Of a stretch of DNA of 64,000 nt, positions 1 to 10,290 are shown piece after piece; the first letter of the stretch is position 1; each line of letters starts with the position of its first letter. The notes under the pieces were generated by a model. That model saw only the letters and a list, made by a program, of their open reading frames with translations, made no database searches and was not told where the DNA came from. The position numbers and the translations under genes were made by a program. Origin of the DNA: Antedon bifida (Eukaryota; Echinodermata; Crinoidea; Comatulida; Antedonidae); assembly GCA_963402885.1 (NCBI GenBank), contig OY727097.1, positions 29,567,401 to 29,631,400 of the forward strand, read 5' to 3'.

Positions 1-247
1 ATAGGCCATGCTGAGTGTAAACGCTTGGTTGTTTTTGTTGTTGCTGTTCGGCCTTACTTCTTGAACTAATTTAACATGGTGCCAAATAATTTTCAGTAGA
101 AGTGAATGTACACTAGTTTGTTATTAACTATGTTTTATAAAATGTTTTGAAACTGCAAAGTATATTATCATAATTATATTGAATGTGGCATGTATAATAT
201 CTATTAAATCAAGTCTTCTTTAGTCTGTATACATCCACCCTTATTGA

Positions 248-706
248 TTAATTGATTACACATGCCTACTATTCTCTTTTATTACCCAAAACATTTTATA
301 ATATAGATATAAACTATAATAGATTATTAAATATAATAATTAAAAATCATTACTCTATAGTAGAAATTTTATTATTTTTATCAGAACATATTTATGACCT
401 CTGATGAAGAAGTGTTTCTAAAGCTAGGTATTAATTTCTCTATCTCTGTCCACAGATAAACAATTAAATGTAGGCCTAAATAATATACACAAAGTTCAGT
501 TGATTTGTAATAAAATAAAAACATTAAACAAGAATATGGTAGATAGTCTGGTACCTAACAAATTCCAGGTTGCATAAAAGCATAAACATATGATTAATTT
601 GCACTTCAAGATAACGTTACATTTTATATGTTAATTCGTATTAAATCTTAAGTTTACAATCATATTGTTCTATTTATATATTCTATTTCCTATAGAATAA
701 CTTTCC
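248..706. repeat. Dispersed repeat, copy A
   Basis: About 460 bp that reappears in the same orientation near 19303-19770. The two copies share runs such as the segments beginning CACATGCCTACT and GATGAAGAAGTGTTTCTAAA, with small indels. Neither copy has an open frame. Copy A ends just before the LINE tail and copy B lies upstream of the ANKRD10 gene. It could be an interspersed repeat or a remnant of a segmental duplication; two copies in the window cannot decide. Confidence 0.7.
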
Positions 707-809
707 GTATCCCTACTCGACGTATGCGGCGCCCTTTGAAGTTCATAGTGTCTCGTATCACTATGTACATCCTACGGTATAAACTTCGCATTGCTGCTGT
801 AAAAATCAA

Positions 810-830
810 ATAATAATAATAATAATAATA
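810..830. repeat. (TAA)n microsatellite, 3' tail of the LINE
   Basis: Seven TAA units directly downstream (in element orientation) of the ORF2 3' UTR. CR1-clade LINEs end in short 3' microsatellites used in target-primed reverse transcription, so this most likely marks the element's 3' terminus. Confidence 0.75.
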
Positions 831-1080
831 TTTATTTGGAACAACACTTTTTTAACAGTGGCACACATGTGTAGATGGTGCGTCCATACCAATTACAAAA
901 TTCAATACAAAAACAATGAAAAATAAAAACTGAAACGAAAATAAAACATATTTGAGATAATGACATAAAATTTGACTCGACGCTATTACAAAACTTATTT
1001 ACAAACTAAAACTACACTAATACAACTACTAATTTTGCAACAGCAATGGAAAAGAAAACACTTTTTTAAAATAAAACAGT

Positions 1081-4000
1081 TCAAAATTGTAATACAATTG
1101 CATTTCTTAATTTCCAAGCACGGCTTGTGTACATTTTACAATAACTGTCAAATACAGCATAAATGTCGTGAGAGTTATTTTTATGGAATAACGTGCTTCC
1201 TAGGACATATTGAACCTTTATAGATAGGTCACTAGAAATAAAATTTACCCAAGTATCTACACAATTTATTGCAATGAGTTTACGTTGAAGTGTTTGTAAT
1301 TCTTCCATTCTAATACAATGTAACTTATTACAAATAAACAGGAAATGCTTAACATCTTCTTCACCTGACCCACAAACCTTACACTTGTCATTTATATTAT
1401 CAATGTTCCACTTATTTGTAATTTTTCCAAGTGGTAAAGTGTTTGAACGAAGTTTAAATTTTAAACTTGAGCCATAAAAATCTGTTTTATCCAGTAGGTA
1501 AGGTTCTAGGCCAGGTGACTCTTTTATCAAAGAGTAATCAAGCAAAGATGATTTTCTTAATACTTCTTGTTTCCAAAAAGTAGAATACGATTGTTTAATT
1601 GTATTTTCAAATGGCTTGACCCAGTTTATATCAATATCAGTACCTGTACATATATCATTAAGAATGGCATTGAAATCGAACTTAAGATAATCACAAGTTT
1701 TTTCAAATTCATTAATAAATTGGTACCTTGAATTAAAATTCTTATGTCTAATAATTGTATTTAATATAAGTTTTGGCCAACGATACATTTCCATACACAT
1801 AACATTTCTTATATATTTTGCTTTAAAAATATCCTGAGTTACTTTAATTGGTTGCCAACCTAGATCGCCATAAAGTGCCTCTTTTGCAGTGCTTCTACTC
1901 GCTTTAAGAATTGTTCGCGCCATTTGTAATTGAAGAGACTCAATCCTTTGTATGTCTTTAGTATTTGTATTAACACATACAGCACAAGCATAGTTAATAG
2001 TCGGGAGGCCGATACTTCTCCAAAGGATATCTCCATATACAACACGATCAAAATTGTTGAGTCTATCTATAATGGATTTAATGTATGCAATGATCCTATT
2101 GCCCTTTTTAATAACTTGATTGATGTGGAAATTGTCTTTTAGATTTCTAGAAATATATACACCAAGATACTTATATGTTTCAACTTCAGATATAAAAGTA
2201 TCCCCCAATTTCCAAAGTTTTTCGCTATTCAAATTCTGGCCTATTATCAAAACATTTGACTTTTCACTATTAAAATTAAATTTCCATTTTTTAGCAAATA
2301 AGGATACTAAATCTAACATTTTATTGAGTTCTTTTTCGCTATCTGCTAAAAGTACGATATCGTCGGCCCAAAAAAGGCTACCAAGGCAGATATCGTGTAT
2401 GCGCACACCTAACGCGTGTTCTCGTAATAATTTAGTGAGTTCGTTCATTATTATGCAAAACAGGGTTGGGGAAAGGACACACCCTTGCTTAACACCTTCT
2501 TCTATATCAAAAGACTGTGTTTCAATGTCACCAAATCTTACTTGCCCCTTAACATTGTCGTACAAGCTACTTATAATATTCCATAATCTACCACGAATTC
2601 CAATATTCCATATTGCCATTAGCAATCCATCTCTCCATACGCTATCAAATGCTTTTTTTATGTCAAGGAATGCTAAGTAAGTCTTCTTGCCTTCAGCAAG
2701 TCGGCAACTAGCAATGTTTTTAAGAGTGAAAATGTGGTCTTCACATCTTCGGTGGGGTCTAAACCCTCCCTGAACTTCTGAAAGGGTATTGTTTTCTTCT
2801 AAGAAGTCGGAAACTGTGTAATGTACAACTCTATTGAATATTTTAGAAACGCAAGATGTTAAAGATATTCCTCTAAAGTTATTTAGGTCCCTTCTATCAC
2901 CCTTTTTATATATTGGTACAACAATGCTACTATTCCATTCCGACGGTACTTTTTCAAGACTCACAATTTTTTTGAATAGTGATAAAATTAATCTATTTAA
3001 AATCGTCCCACCGTTTTTAAGTAATTCATTAGATATATTGTCAGAACCAGCAGATTTGTTGTTTTTTGATTGGTAGATAGCAGATTTCACTATATCTACT
3101 GTGAGTTTAATGTCAACGATTGATTTAGTGCTATCCTCAACATTTTGCCTACAGTCATTATTTATTTTAAGGTTATTAACGAAATTGACAGTCTCTATAT
3201 AATCTTTATCATACTCGGAATTTAAATTTCTATTCATCTTTCCTAGTGTTCTCCAATACTCTAAGACGGTATAGTTCATTTTATTTCGGTCACAAGTTAT
3301 TTCATTAGTGCCCGGTATTTTTAGGCATTGTACAGTGTCATTTTTTCGCGTATTTCCTTTAAGCACTTTCCAAAAGTCACGGCAATTACGACCACCCTTG
3401 TTGGCAATATCAATCGACCTATTTACTTGCATTTCAGTAATCTTATTTCTAATTAGATTCTTTGTATGATTTTTCTTATCAAGATAGCTTTGCCATAGCT
3501 TTTCCCCTTCATCTAAATTACTTTTATTCTTTGCCCATTTTCTATGAAGACGAGCTGCATCTCTTCTTTGTTTTATAGCAGTTTCGACTTCCTTGTCAAA
3601 CCAAGCATTGCATTTATTACCATTTTTTTGTTTACGTACACCAATTCCTTCGCGGGCCGCTTCAATTAAATTTTGTTTCCATGATTCCCAAAGCATGTCA
3701 ACATCATGGTATGAATCGGCATTCCAATCTTTAAACTTTTCGTCTATTTTACCATGAAATAATTCAAAATCTTGCCCTTGTTTAAAGTCCCAGCTATATC
3801 TGGTATTACGATTAACGTATACTTTACCAACACCTTTTACAGATAATTTTAATAATAAAACATTATGGTCACTCCCCAGACCCATTATTCGATCTTCATC
3901 AATTAAAAATTCTTGAACAGAATCAACTAAATTATCAGAACAAAGCATATAATCGATAGTACTTTGGAAATTGTTTCTAAACCATGTGAATTTACCTACA

Positions 4001-4500
4001 CACTTCCGAGTACAATTAAGAATATTTAAACATGTGTCGTTACGAAAATTTAAAAGACGCTCGCCATTTGAGTTTAGAACTGGATCGCCATAAGGGATTT
4101 CTTTACCTATCCTAGCATTCATATCAGACATTATTATGATTTGGGGATCGGTGTCCCCATGATCATTCTCGATACAAATTATATCAGCAAGCAATTGGTT
4201 ATATAATTCATCACATAAATCATTATCTACTCCCTCAACAGGAAAATATGCAACGGCTATATAAATTTGATTTTCACCAGGAGAGATTTTGAACCATAAT
4301 CTTTCATATGTATCATCTCGCGAGTTCAAAACATTGTCATCAATAATCTTAACATTTTTTGATATAAATGCACCAATTCCACCACCCCCCTTTGAACTTC
4401 TGTTTTTACCTATCCATTGGAACCCATTAATATCATCAGTTAATTCACCTTTTAAAAAAGTTTCTACAACTCCAAATATGTGTATATTTTCCGAATTCAT
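1081..4500 (-). CDS. LINE ORF2: endonuclease-reverse transcriptase
   Basis: Polyprotein that nicks the target and reverse-transcribes the element RNA. Counting from the first ATG (4500), the AP-endonuclease motifs are ETFL (E13), SDMN (D126, N128) and GSDHN (D211, H212). The RT has FLDIKKAFDSV (D613), GVKQGCVLSP (about 670) and WADD (711-714), where most LINEs have FADD or YADD. A C-x2-C...H...C zinc-like motif lies near residue 1040. The first ATG falls inside the endonuclease domain. The frame is open upstream to 4773, and those extra codons encode NIGFNNVNRLRSK, which carries the conserved N-terminal endonuclease asparagine region. ATG initiation at 4500 would therefore remove part of the nuclease, and the true N-terminus probably lies in the 4501-4773 segment. 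All catalytic residues I can check are present. Confidence 0.93.
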   Translation of the reverse strand: MNSENIHIFGVVETFLKGELTDDINGFQWIGKNRSSKGGGGIGAFISKNVKIIDDNVLNSRDDTYERLWFKISPGENQIYIAVAYFPVEGVDNDLCDELYNQLLADIICIENDHGDTDPQIIIMSDMNARIGKEIPYGDPVLNSNGERLLNFRNDTCLNILNCTRKCVGKFTWFRNNFQSTIDYMLCSDNLVDSVQEFLIDEDRIMGLGSDHNVLLLKLSVKGVGKVYVNRNTRYSWDFKQGQDFELFHGKIDEKFKDWNADSYHDVDMLWESWKQNLIEAAREGIGVRKQKNGNKCNAWFDKEVETAIKQRRDAARLHRKWAKNKSNLDEGEKLWQSYLDKKNHTKNLIRNKITEMQVNRSIDIANKGGRNCRDFWKVLKGNTRKNDTVQCLKIPGTNEITCDRNKMNYTVLEYWRTLGKMNRNLNSEYDKDYIETVNFVNNLKINNDCRQNVEDSTKSIVDIKLTVDIVKSAIYQSKNNKSAGSDNISNELLKNGGTILNRLILSLFKKIVSLEKVPSEWNSSIVVPIYKKGDRRDLNNFRGISLTSCVSKIFNRVVHYTVSDFLEENNTLSEVQGGFRPHRRCEDHIFTLKNIASCRLAEGKKTYLAFLDIKKAFDSVWRDGLLMAIWNIGIRGRLWNIISSLYDNVKGQVRFGDIETQSFDIEEGVKQGCVLSPTLFCIIMNELTKLLREHALGVRIHDICLGSLFWADDIVLLADSEKELNKMLDLVSLFAKKWKFNFNSEKSNVLIIGQNLNSEKLWKLGDTFISEVETYKYLGVYISRNLKDNFHINQVIKKGNRIIAYIKSIIDRLNNFDRVVYGDILWRSIGLPTINYACAVCVNTNTKDIQRIESLQLQMARTILKASRSTAKEALYGDLGWQPIKVTQDIFKAKYIRNVMCMEMYRWPKLILNTIIRHKNFNSRYQFINEFEKTCDYLKFDFNAILNDICTGTDIDINWVKPFENTIKQSYSTFWKQEVLRKSSLLDYSLIKESPGLEPYLLDKTDFYGSSLKFKLRSNTLPLGKITNKWNIDNINDKCKVCGSGEEDVKHFLFICNKLHCIRMEELQTLQRKLIAINCVDTWVNFISSDLSIKVQYVLGSTLFHKNNSHDIYAVFDSYCKMYTSRAWKLRNAIVLQF

Positions 4501-4776
4501 TAATCTTAAAATTTCTGGAACTTTAGAGCGTAATCGATTTACATTGTTGAAACCAATATTTAAAAGACATTTGCCATGATTTGTAATATTCTTACCAGTC
4601 TTATTCTTGTTTCTTTTACCATGACCACGTCTGTGACGTTTAAAAATGCTTCCAGTCGTAGATGCTGATGTAGTATTTGTAGGGAAATAATTGTCATTGT
4701 TCTCTAAATGTTCTGCTTCGTCTAATAGGACAGTGAATTTATTGTTAGTGCTTACATTGCTGTTGCCGTTGTCCTA
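4501..4776 (-). other. ORF1-ORF2 junction: single in-frame TAG and ATG-less ORF2 N-terminus
   Basis: ORF1 ends in GCA-TAG, with the stop complementary to CTA at 4774-4776. ORF2 is in the same frame and open from the next codon (GAC). There are 91 sense codons before the first ATG of ORF2 and none is ATG. The last of them encode the conserved start of the endonuclease domain. A full-length ORF2 product thus needs readthrough of the TAG, termination-reinitiation at a non-AUG codon, or another recoding mechanism. Alternatively, this copy carries a point-mutated stop in a single long ORF. Confidence 0.8.
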
Positions 4777-6363
4777 TGCTTCACGATTGTTGAAGTGGAC
4801 GTGTTTGTGATCTTGTGTACGACAAAGGTATGCTTTGTGTCCATACTCACCACAAATAGCACATCGAATTGGATGAGTATAAAAACAGTCTCTGGTTTGA
4901 TGATTTGTTAATCCACATTTTAAACACTCAAATGTTCTTAGACGCGCGTGGCCTTTGTGGTTGTGATGGGCTCGTTGCTTAGGTCGGTTGTTCATGTGGT
5001 CGTGGGTTTCATAAGACTTCTTACTACGGTTGAACGTTCCTCTTGATGTTGGACTAAAAGCGCGTGGACTGGTGTACTGTTGTTGTTTTGGGGTTGGTGA
5101 TTGGCTGCGACGTATTGGACGAGACGGAATGATCTTGTGAACCGCATTAATACTGTGTAGCAATACTCGCGTCCCTTCTTTTGACAGATGAAGGCCATCA
5201 CTACATAGATTTCTCTTTACCGTTGTCCCATTGCGAAGTTTAAATGATTCATCATTGTCGAGCAGTTTGCAATTAGCTGTAGACATTGATAGCTCTCTGA
5301 TGTTTGAGTTAAATTTCTCAACACGTTGTTGATGTTCTGAGTTGTCATTACGAGGACATGTTGTAGATAGGACCAGATGTGTTTCTGGAAGACGCTGTCT
5401 TACATTTTTAATCATTTCACTATAATGAACAATTCCTGCTTGTAGTTTATTGTGATTGCAACAGTCGTTTGTTCCAACATGGATAATAATGGTATCAAAT
5501 TTCTCATTATCGCCCAACTCTTTCAGGTTCTTATGTACATCTAACGATTTTGCTCCACGTAAACATTTCACTTTGGTTTCTTGGAGTCCCTTTTCCCTAA
5601 CATTTCGGATGATAGAGTCACCAATCAACAGGGTAGAGTATTTGTTTGTAGCTCCCTTTGTTTCTGCTTTATTGCATCTAGGCGTTGTAACAATAGGTTT
5701 ATCTGATGAGTCAACAGGAAGCGCACTGGGGTTGATACAATGGCTGTTATGTAACTGGTTCTTTAGTGTTAATTCTAGGCGTTCAATTGAATCACTTTGT
5801 TTCTTGATTTGTAGTGAAAGCGAGCAATTGAGTTTCTTAAGATTTGAGACTTCTTCTTCAAGTTCAGAAGTTTTTTTGTTCAATTTACTGAGATTAGTAG
5901 GCATATCTTTACAGCATCCACATATCCAAATCCTGGGGTTAGCTTTTAGATTAAGACCAACGCATGTTCGATGGTATAACTCTTGACATAAGCTACACTC
6001 AAGTGATTTCCCTTTTTCAATATGGTCAAATTTGCAAGATAGTACACACTTAATTCTTGCTGCAGTGACAGGCGTAGATGATGTACTTTGTTGTTGGCTT
6101 ACAGGAATAGACTGTGATGAGATAACTGAGCCATTGATGAAATCCTTAACTTTAGTTTGAATGATCAAAGCATGATTTAGAATTTCTGTTTCATCTGAAT
6201 CTTTTGGAAGTAGGGCAATCATTGATGATCGGATATTATGTAGTAAATCATTAGTATCAAACTTAAGTAGATCACTATCACTGAGTTGTTTTAGTTCTGA
6301 TATTCTCGAGTCTAAAACACAGGTAAAAGCATCATCGATGGTTAAACTATGATCGACATCCAT
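4774..6363 (-). CDS. LINE ORF1: PHD-like, SGNH-esterase, zinc-knuckle protein
   Basis: A 529-residue RNA-binding/chaperone-type ORF1. A C-rich PHD-like finger lies at residues 106-152 (CVLSC...CSLC...HRTC...CGCC). A heptad-rich coiled coil lies near 155-203. An SGNH hydrolase/esterase domain runs from about 243 to 410, with GDS (248-250), GTND (297-300) and DGLHL (389-393). A Ser/Pro/basic linker follows, then two CCHC knuckles at about 480-515. This architecture matches the esterase-bearing ORF1 of CR1 elements. The ATG at 6363 is the first in the frame. It ends in the TAG that also borders ORF2 in the same frame. Confidence 0.92.
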   Translation of the reverse strand: MDVDHSLTIDDAFTCVLDSRISELKQLSDSDLLKFDTNDLLHNIRSSMIALLPKDSDETEILNHALIIQTKVKDFINGSVISSQSIPVSQQQSTSSTPVTAARIKCVLSCKFDHIEKGKSLECSLCQELYHRTCVGLNLKANPRIWICGCCKDMPTNLSKLNKKTSELEEEVSNLKKLNCSLSLQIKKQSDSIERLELTLKNQLHNSHCINPSALPVDSSDKPIVTTPRCNKAETKGATNKYSTLLIGDSIIRNVREKGLQETKVKCLRGAKSLDVHKNLKELGDNEKFDTIIIHVGTNDCCNHNKLQAGIVHYSEMIKNVRQRLPETHLVLSTTCPRNDNSEHQQRVEKFNSNIRELSMSTANCKLLDNDESFKLRNGTTVKRNLCSDGLHLSKEGTRVLLHSINAVHKIIPSRPIRRSQSPTPKQQQYTSPRAFSPTSRGTFNRSKKSYETHDHMNNRPKQRAHHNHKGHARLRTFECLKCGLTNHQTRDCFYTHPIRCAICGEYGHKAYLCRTQDHKHVHFNNREA

Positions 6364-7011
6364 AGTGATTTTATATTAAACAACAAATGAGTTCGTAAAA
6401 AATTAAAGTTGAATAATTAAAATAATAGCTTGGTTGTTTGAGCGACACCGGATGAGCATGGCTTGTTTGGTGCTTTCTTAGTACTGTATTTCACTCTTCC
6501 TTGGTAAAGACTAGCTTTTCAAGGCCAGACTTTCTATTGTTGTATCTAGTAAACAGGATGCGCTTTTCCCCTATGTAAAAGCTTGGGATACACACAACTG
6601 ATCTGTGAGTGAGCCTTAGAAATTAAATAAAGTATAGTTAAAAATCTCACCACTAGAGTTCTTCTTTATAATTAACTTGTATACTTCTGGATTCCCTGAA
6701 TTCAAATCTTTCCAATGATAAAACTCGTGTATTAAACAGTTGATGTAGGTAGATTCATGGAATTTTCAAACTAGTCAGATTGGTTCCAAATAAAATAGGA
6801 TAAATAAAATTAGGATAAAAATGAGGGGTCTCCCATTATTATCCGATTCAGGGTCTCGGAGTTATCGCAATTTTTGTTCCGCAAAATATTGCCATTTTTA
6901 GGGCAGTTTTTTATATACATAAATTGTGACCATCTCGTAATGAACCCAAAATACCAATGTGATAATATAAGTTTGTACTTTTGAAAATGGTAGCCATATC
7001 GATCGAAATGG
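6364..7011. other. LINE 5' region and unassigned sequence
   Basis: The first part should be the LINE 5' UTR, upstream of ORF1 on the minus strand, but I cannot find where the element starts. No coding potential, tRNA or inverted repeat was recognised. Confidence 0.5.
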
Positions 7012-7056
7012 TCTCTAATTTCAAAAGGGCCGCAAATTTAAAAATTCCCGGTAATC

Positions 7057-7280
7057 TTAAAATGGCCGCCACCAATTTCAAAATGGCCGCCACCAATTTC
7101 AAAATGGCTGCCAATCTCAAAATGGCCGCCAATTTCTAATAAAAGTACCAATTATAAATTCAATAGATCTCAAGATGATTCCATTGGATAGATGCCATCG
7201 ATTTTCAAGATGGCTGCTAATTTTCAAAATGGCTGCCAAAATTTAAAATGGCCGCTAATTCCAAAATGGCCGCCAATTTG
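7057..7280. repeat. Degenerate tandem repeat with AAAATGGCCGCC core
   Basis: About eight irregular 18-21 bp units built around AAAATGG(C/T)(C/T)GCCAATTT, at 7057-7137 and 7201-7280, with another unit near 7366. The apparent minus-strand reading frame through it (a repeating AAILKLV pattern) is a by-product of the repeat. Confidence 0.75.
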
Positions 7281-7571
7281 AATTTCAACAATTAAAATTG
7301 AACCACAAATGCTGAAATTTAGTGTATCAAAGATTTTCTGCAAGTTTCTACAATCAAGCAACATTTTCAAAATGGCTGCCAATTCAGAAAATTTACCAAA
7401 CTATAATTAAAATAACCGGTATGTTTATTTATTTTCAAGTTATAACATTTCTAGAATCACAGTTTGTTTTTAACTGCACAAGATAATTTCCAGAATGATA
7501 ATAAAAATCAAATGGTGTAGTACTACAGCAGGATTGATGAAGTTCCTGTAGTCTGAATTCATCAATACAAG

Positions 7572-7723
7572 TGACACTGATGAAGATTCTATAATGGTAG
7601 TTTTAGAATGTCCTCAAGACCAGACTAGCTTCGATAACAATTTTGATTGACACTGATGAAGATGTCTATACGGTAGTTTTAGAATGTCCTCAAGACCAGA
7701 CTAGCTTCGATAACAATTTTGAT
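7572..7723. repeat. 76-bp tandem duplication
   Basis: Two adjacent copies, 7572-7647 and 7648-7723, each starting TGACACTGATGAAGAT and ending in AACAATTTTGAT. They differ at a few positions and have no coding content. Confidence 0.85.
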
Positions 7724-8788
7724 AGAAAGATATTAAAATAAACTTTAATTAATAAATTTATGTTATTAATGTAGTGTTAAATTAATGTTTTACATCATTG
7801 TGATATGTATTTTAATTATTTTTATGACTCATGTTATAAGATGGATTGCTTCTTTGCATATATTTAACTGTTTAAATAAAAGTTTTATGGTACAGTCTCT
7901 GTCTTATATCAATAAAAAATACTATTTAGTATTTATAACAACATAAAAACAGTTTACAAACATCAATTTACAATAATTATTTCCAAAAAAACAAAACCCC
8001 CTATTTCACAAAATGGATTAGTCCAGTTACTGTAGTCCTATAGTAAACTTGGACGATTCCATTTTTAAGGTAGGTATATTATGCTGTAACCACGTTTTTA
8101 TTAATTTAATTGTTTTCTCTTAAATGGTTAATAAATAATATTATAAATGCATTTGTTATATAAATATTAAACTAAAACATATTTATATGATATCATATAC
8201 TAGGTATAGGTGTCCGTTTCGAATGAATTCGTAATCGTAATATTGGAGGCCTAGCCGGTATGAATGGTCGCCAGTCCGGCGGGTCTAATTACATTTTCGC
8301 GTGGTATATATCGACTACACAACTTGTTTCTAGGGTAAACAATGTATGCTGATTCTGAACATTTCATTTAAAACATTGAACACTCAACCGAAATTGGGTA
8401 GATCGGGGGTCAAATATCGGAAAACATAATTACTTTAAAATCTACCCGCCTAAATTCTGCTATAGATAAAAAATAAGAACACATAATGGCATAAATTTTT
8501 CTCTAAATTAACAACAAAACATCGTCAGCGACGATAAAAAAAATGGCTGTGCTCTGACCTCATCACATTTTTAGGGAAATCGATATTAATACACCCCTAT
8601 TCATTAAACGTTGAGTAGGACCGCGCCACCGCTGTCGCTCACGCGGTCACAAGTTTCCAATACAAAATAACGCCTCGCGTATAGCGCCCTCAAGAAACGA
8701 TTGCGTGAATCTACCTTTGATCAAAGATCTTATAATCTAAAGATGTGACACTACCCGCGTTTACGCGTAACACTTTAGAAGCGTCAAA
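7724..8788. other. Unassigned intergenic DNA
   Basis: AT-rich sequence with a GC-richer stretch near 8220-8300 and 8600-8760. No ORF, RNA gene or repeat recognised. Confidence 0.5.
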
Positions 8789-8818
8789 TTATAGTGCGCC
8801 CCCTCGCTTAAACAAGTA
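8789..8818. repeat. Left inverted repeat of the P-like element
   Basis: Reads TTATAGTGCGCC... and ends in AAACAAGTA. It pairs with 11116-11145 at 27 of 30 positions. Confidence 0.65.
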
Positions 8819-8927
8819 ACGAACTTTTGCGTGACGATCGCAATATTCTTTATAAAATGGGATTGAGAAGTCGCGCCAAAGTTTGTATGGTTAAGAAACA
8901 CTGAATGAAAAGAGAAAAAGTGGAGGG

Positions 8928-9702
8928 ATGTACTGTGCTGCAATTAATTGTAAAAGCAATTGAAAGGCCAACCCAGAACTTAAGTTTTACAATTTTTCCA
9001 AAGACAAGATCAGGTAAATTTATGTAATTAAATAGGCCTAAGTAGCCTAGTACATCTTAACATATGCTATGACTATGTAGGCATAGGGACTAGCCTAATC
9101 TTACTTTACTTTTTTTTACTATTCAATTTATACATAGGCTAGGCCTAGGCCTAGGCTATATTAATAAACTAGGCTAGGCCTAGTTAGGCCTATTATTAAT
9201 AATTAAACGTATGAAATGATTATTATTATCATTATTAGGCTACTAGGCCTAGGCTAGGCCTACTAGGCTAGGGGCCTAGTACATTAGTTATATAACAGTG
9301 AAATTACACTATTTTTATTGTTCCCTGGTTATATTACTTATCCGTTGAGTAGCCCTAACAAACAATTTTTAATTGAATCTTATACTTAATATTTATGAAA
9401 TTCAACCGTTAGTTAGTTAGTGGTTTTAGGTTAGGCTTAAGTATTTGATTTTAAGCCCTAACCAATTTGAAAATCAATTAGCATGCACGTAGACGTCCTA
9501 TAATTACGTAAACGTTAATTATGATAAAGCAAAAACTCACTAGACAATTATTAATTTACAGGTGCGCAAAATGGGCCCAGAACACACGACGCGCGGATTT
9601 GAGAAGGAAACCAAGTTCCTATTTACACGTAATTGCCACTTCTTGTGCAATATTCATTTCGAAGAATCTCAAATACTGATTAATCAACAATCACGCCTTT
9701 AA
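8928..9702 (+). pseudogene. THAP-domain remnant (N-terminus of P-type transposase)
   Basis: Exon A (8928-9013) starts with ATG and reads MYCAAINCKSN, a THAP C-x4-C start, followed by FYNFSKDKIR. It has an in-frame TGA after the first 11 codons and ends in CAG followed by a GTAAAT donor. Exon B begins at 9562 after TTTACAG and restores the frame across the junction: RCAKWAQNTRRADLR (the C-x2-W core of THAP). A frameshift then moves to NCHFLCNIHFEES, which carries the final C-x2-H. The C2CH signature is complete, but one stop and one frameshift break it. Confidence 0.82.
9130..9290. repeat. AGGCCTA palindrome-rich tract
   Basis: Dense overlapping copies of TAGGCCTA and CTAGGC in the intron between the two THAP exons. 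The same motif recurs near 21270-21480 and 40650-40700. Confidence 0.6.
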
Positions 9703-9716
9703 GTTTATACTCACAG

Positions 9717-10290
9717 GCAGACTAAATCAAGATTGCCTTGAGAACTTATTTTCTATTGTCAGAGGGAGAGGGGGTCATCGCTATTACCCGATGGCAGATG
9801 AATTTAGAGCCTCCCTGAAGGAAGTTATGTGCAACAGGATGTTAATTCCGTCAGGGAATTCGAATTGCCTAGAAGACACTGATCGACAGCTAAATGGAAT
9901 TGATGCAATAATGATGGCCCAATCATCATCATCATCATCATCGCATCATGTTGACAACGATGCTCTGACGACGACTGCTGCTTAGAAGACTTTGAGATGA
10001 CTCAGCTAAATACTTTAGTATATGTAGCCGGTTACGTCGTCAAGAAAGCAAGTGTAATGCACAATTGCGATATCTGTAAACAGTGCGATGCGAGAAACCA
10101 ATCGAAAACTGGAAGACCCAAAGCAGCTAGTTCCTATATGAAGTTGAATGTTTGTTCACCAGCAATTGAAACATTGCTAATTGAAACGTACGTAAACCTA
10201 CGCATATTCTATGCTGTTAAATTCTTCAACAGAGACATAATCAGTGATAAGAAGAAGAGTGAAAAATTAATTAAAGTATCACATTTATGA
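9717..10290 (+). pseudogene. C-terminal fragment of P-element/THAP9-type transposase
   Basis: Begins after a clear acceptor (TTATACTCACAG at 9705-9716). The first frame reads RLNQDCLENLFSIVRGRGG, the motif shared by P-element and THAP9 transposases, and continues through a poly-Ser stretch to a stop at 9985. A frameshift near 9960-9980 moves to a second frame that contains LVYVAGYVVKK followed by CDICKQC, another hallmark of the transposase C-terminus, ending at 10290. The catalytic core that should lie before this segment is absent, so this is an internal-deletion derivative. Confidence 0.85.

Larger units (their letters stand above)
810..6400 (-). mobile_element. CR1-like non-LTR retrotransposon (LINE), apparently coding-complete
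   Basis: A two-ORF LINE on the minus strand. It consists of ORF1 (PHD-like finger, coiled coil, SGNH esterase, zinc knuckles), ORF2 (AP-type endonuclease, reverse transcriptase, C-terminal CCHC-like motif), about 250 bp of 3' UTR, and a (TAA)n tail at 810-830, which reads as (ATT)n in element orientation. A PHD-plus-esterase ORF1 and a short microsatellite tail without poly(A) are known traits of the CR1 clade. I see no frameshift, and the only stop inside the coding region is the TAG between the ORFs. The 5' end is not defined; it lies upstream of 6363, and I saw no target-site duplication. Confidence 0.9.

Noticed and set aside
6911..7132. Minus-strand reading frame with repeated AAILKLV
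   Set aside because: It is the translation of the AAAATGGCCGCC tandem repeat, with no independent coding evidence.
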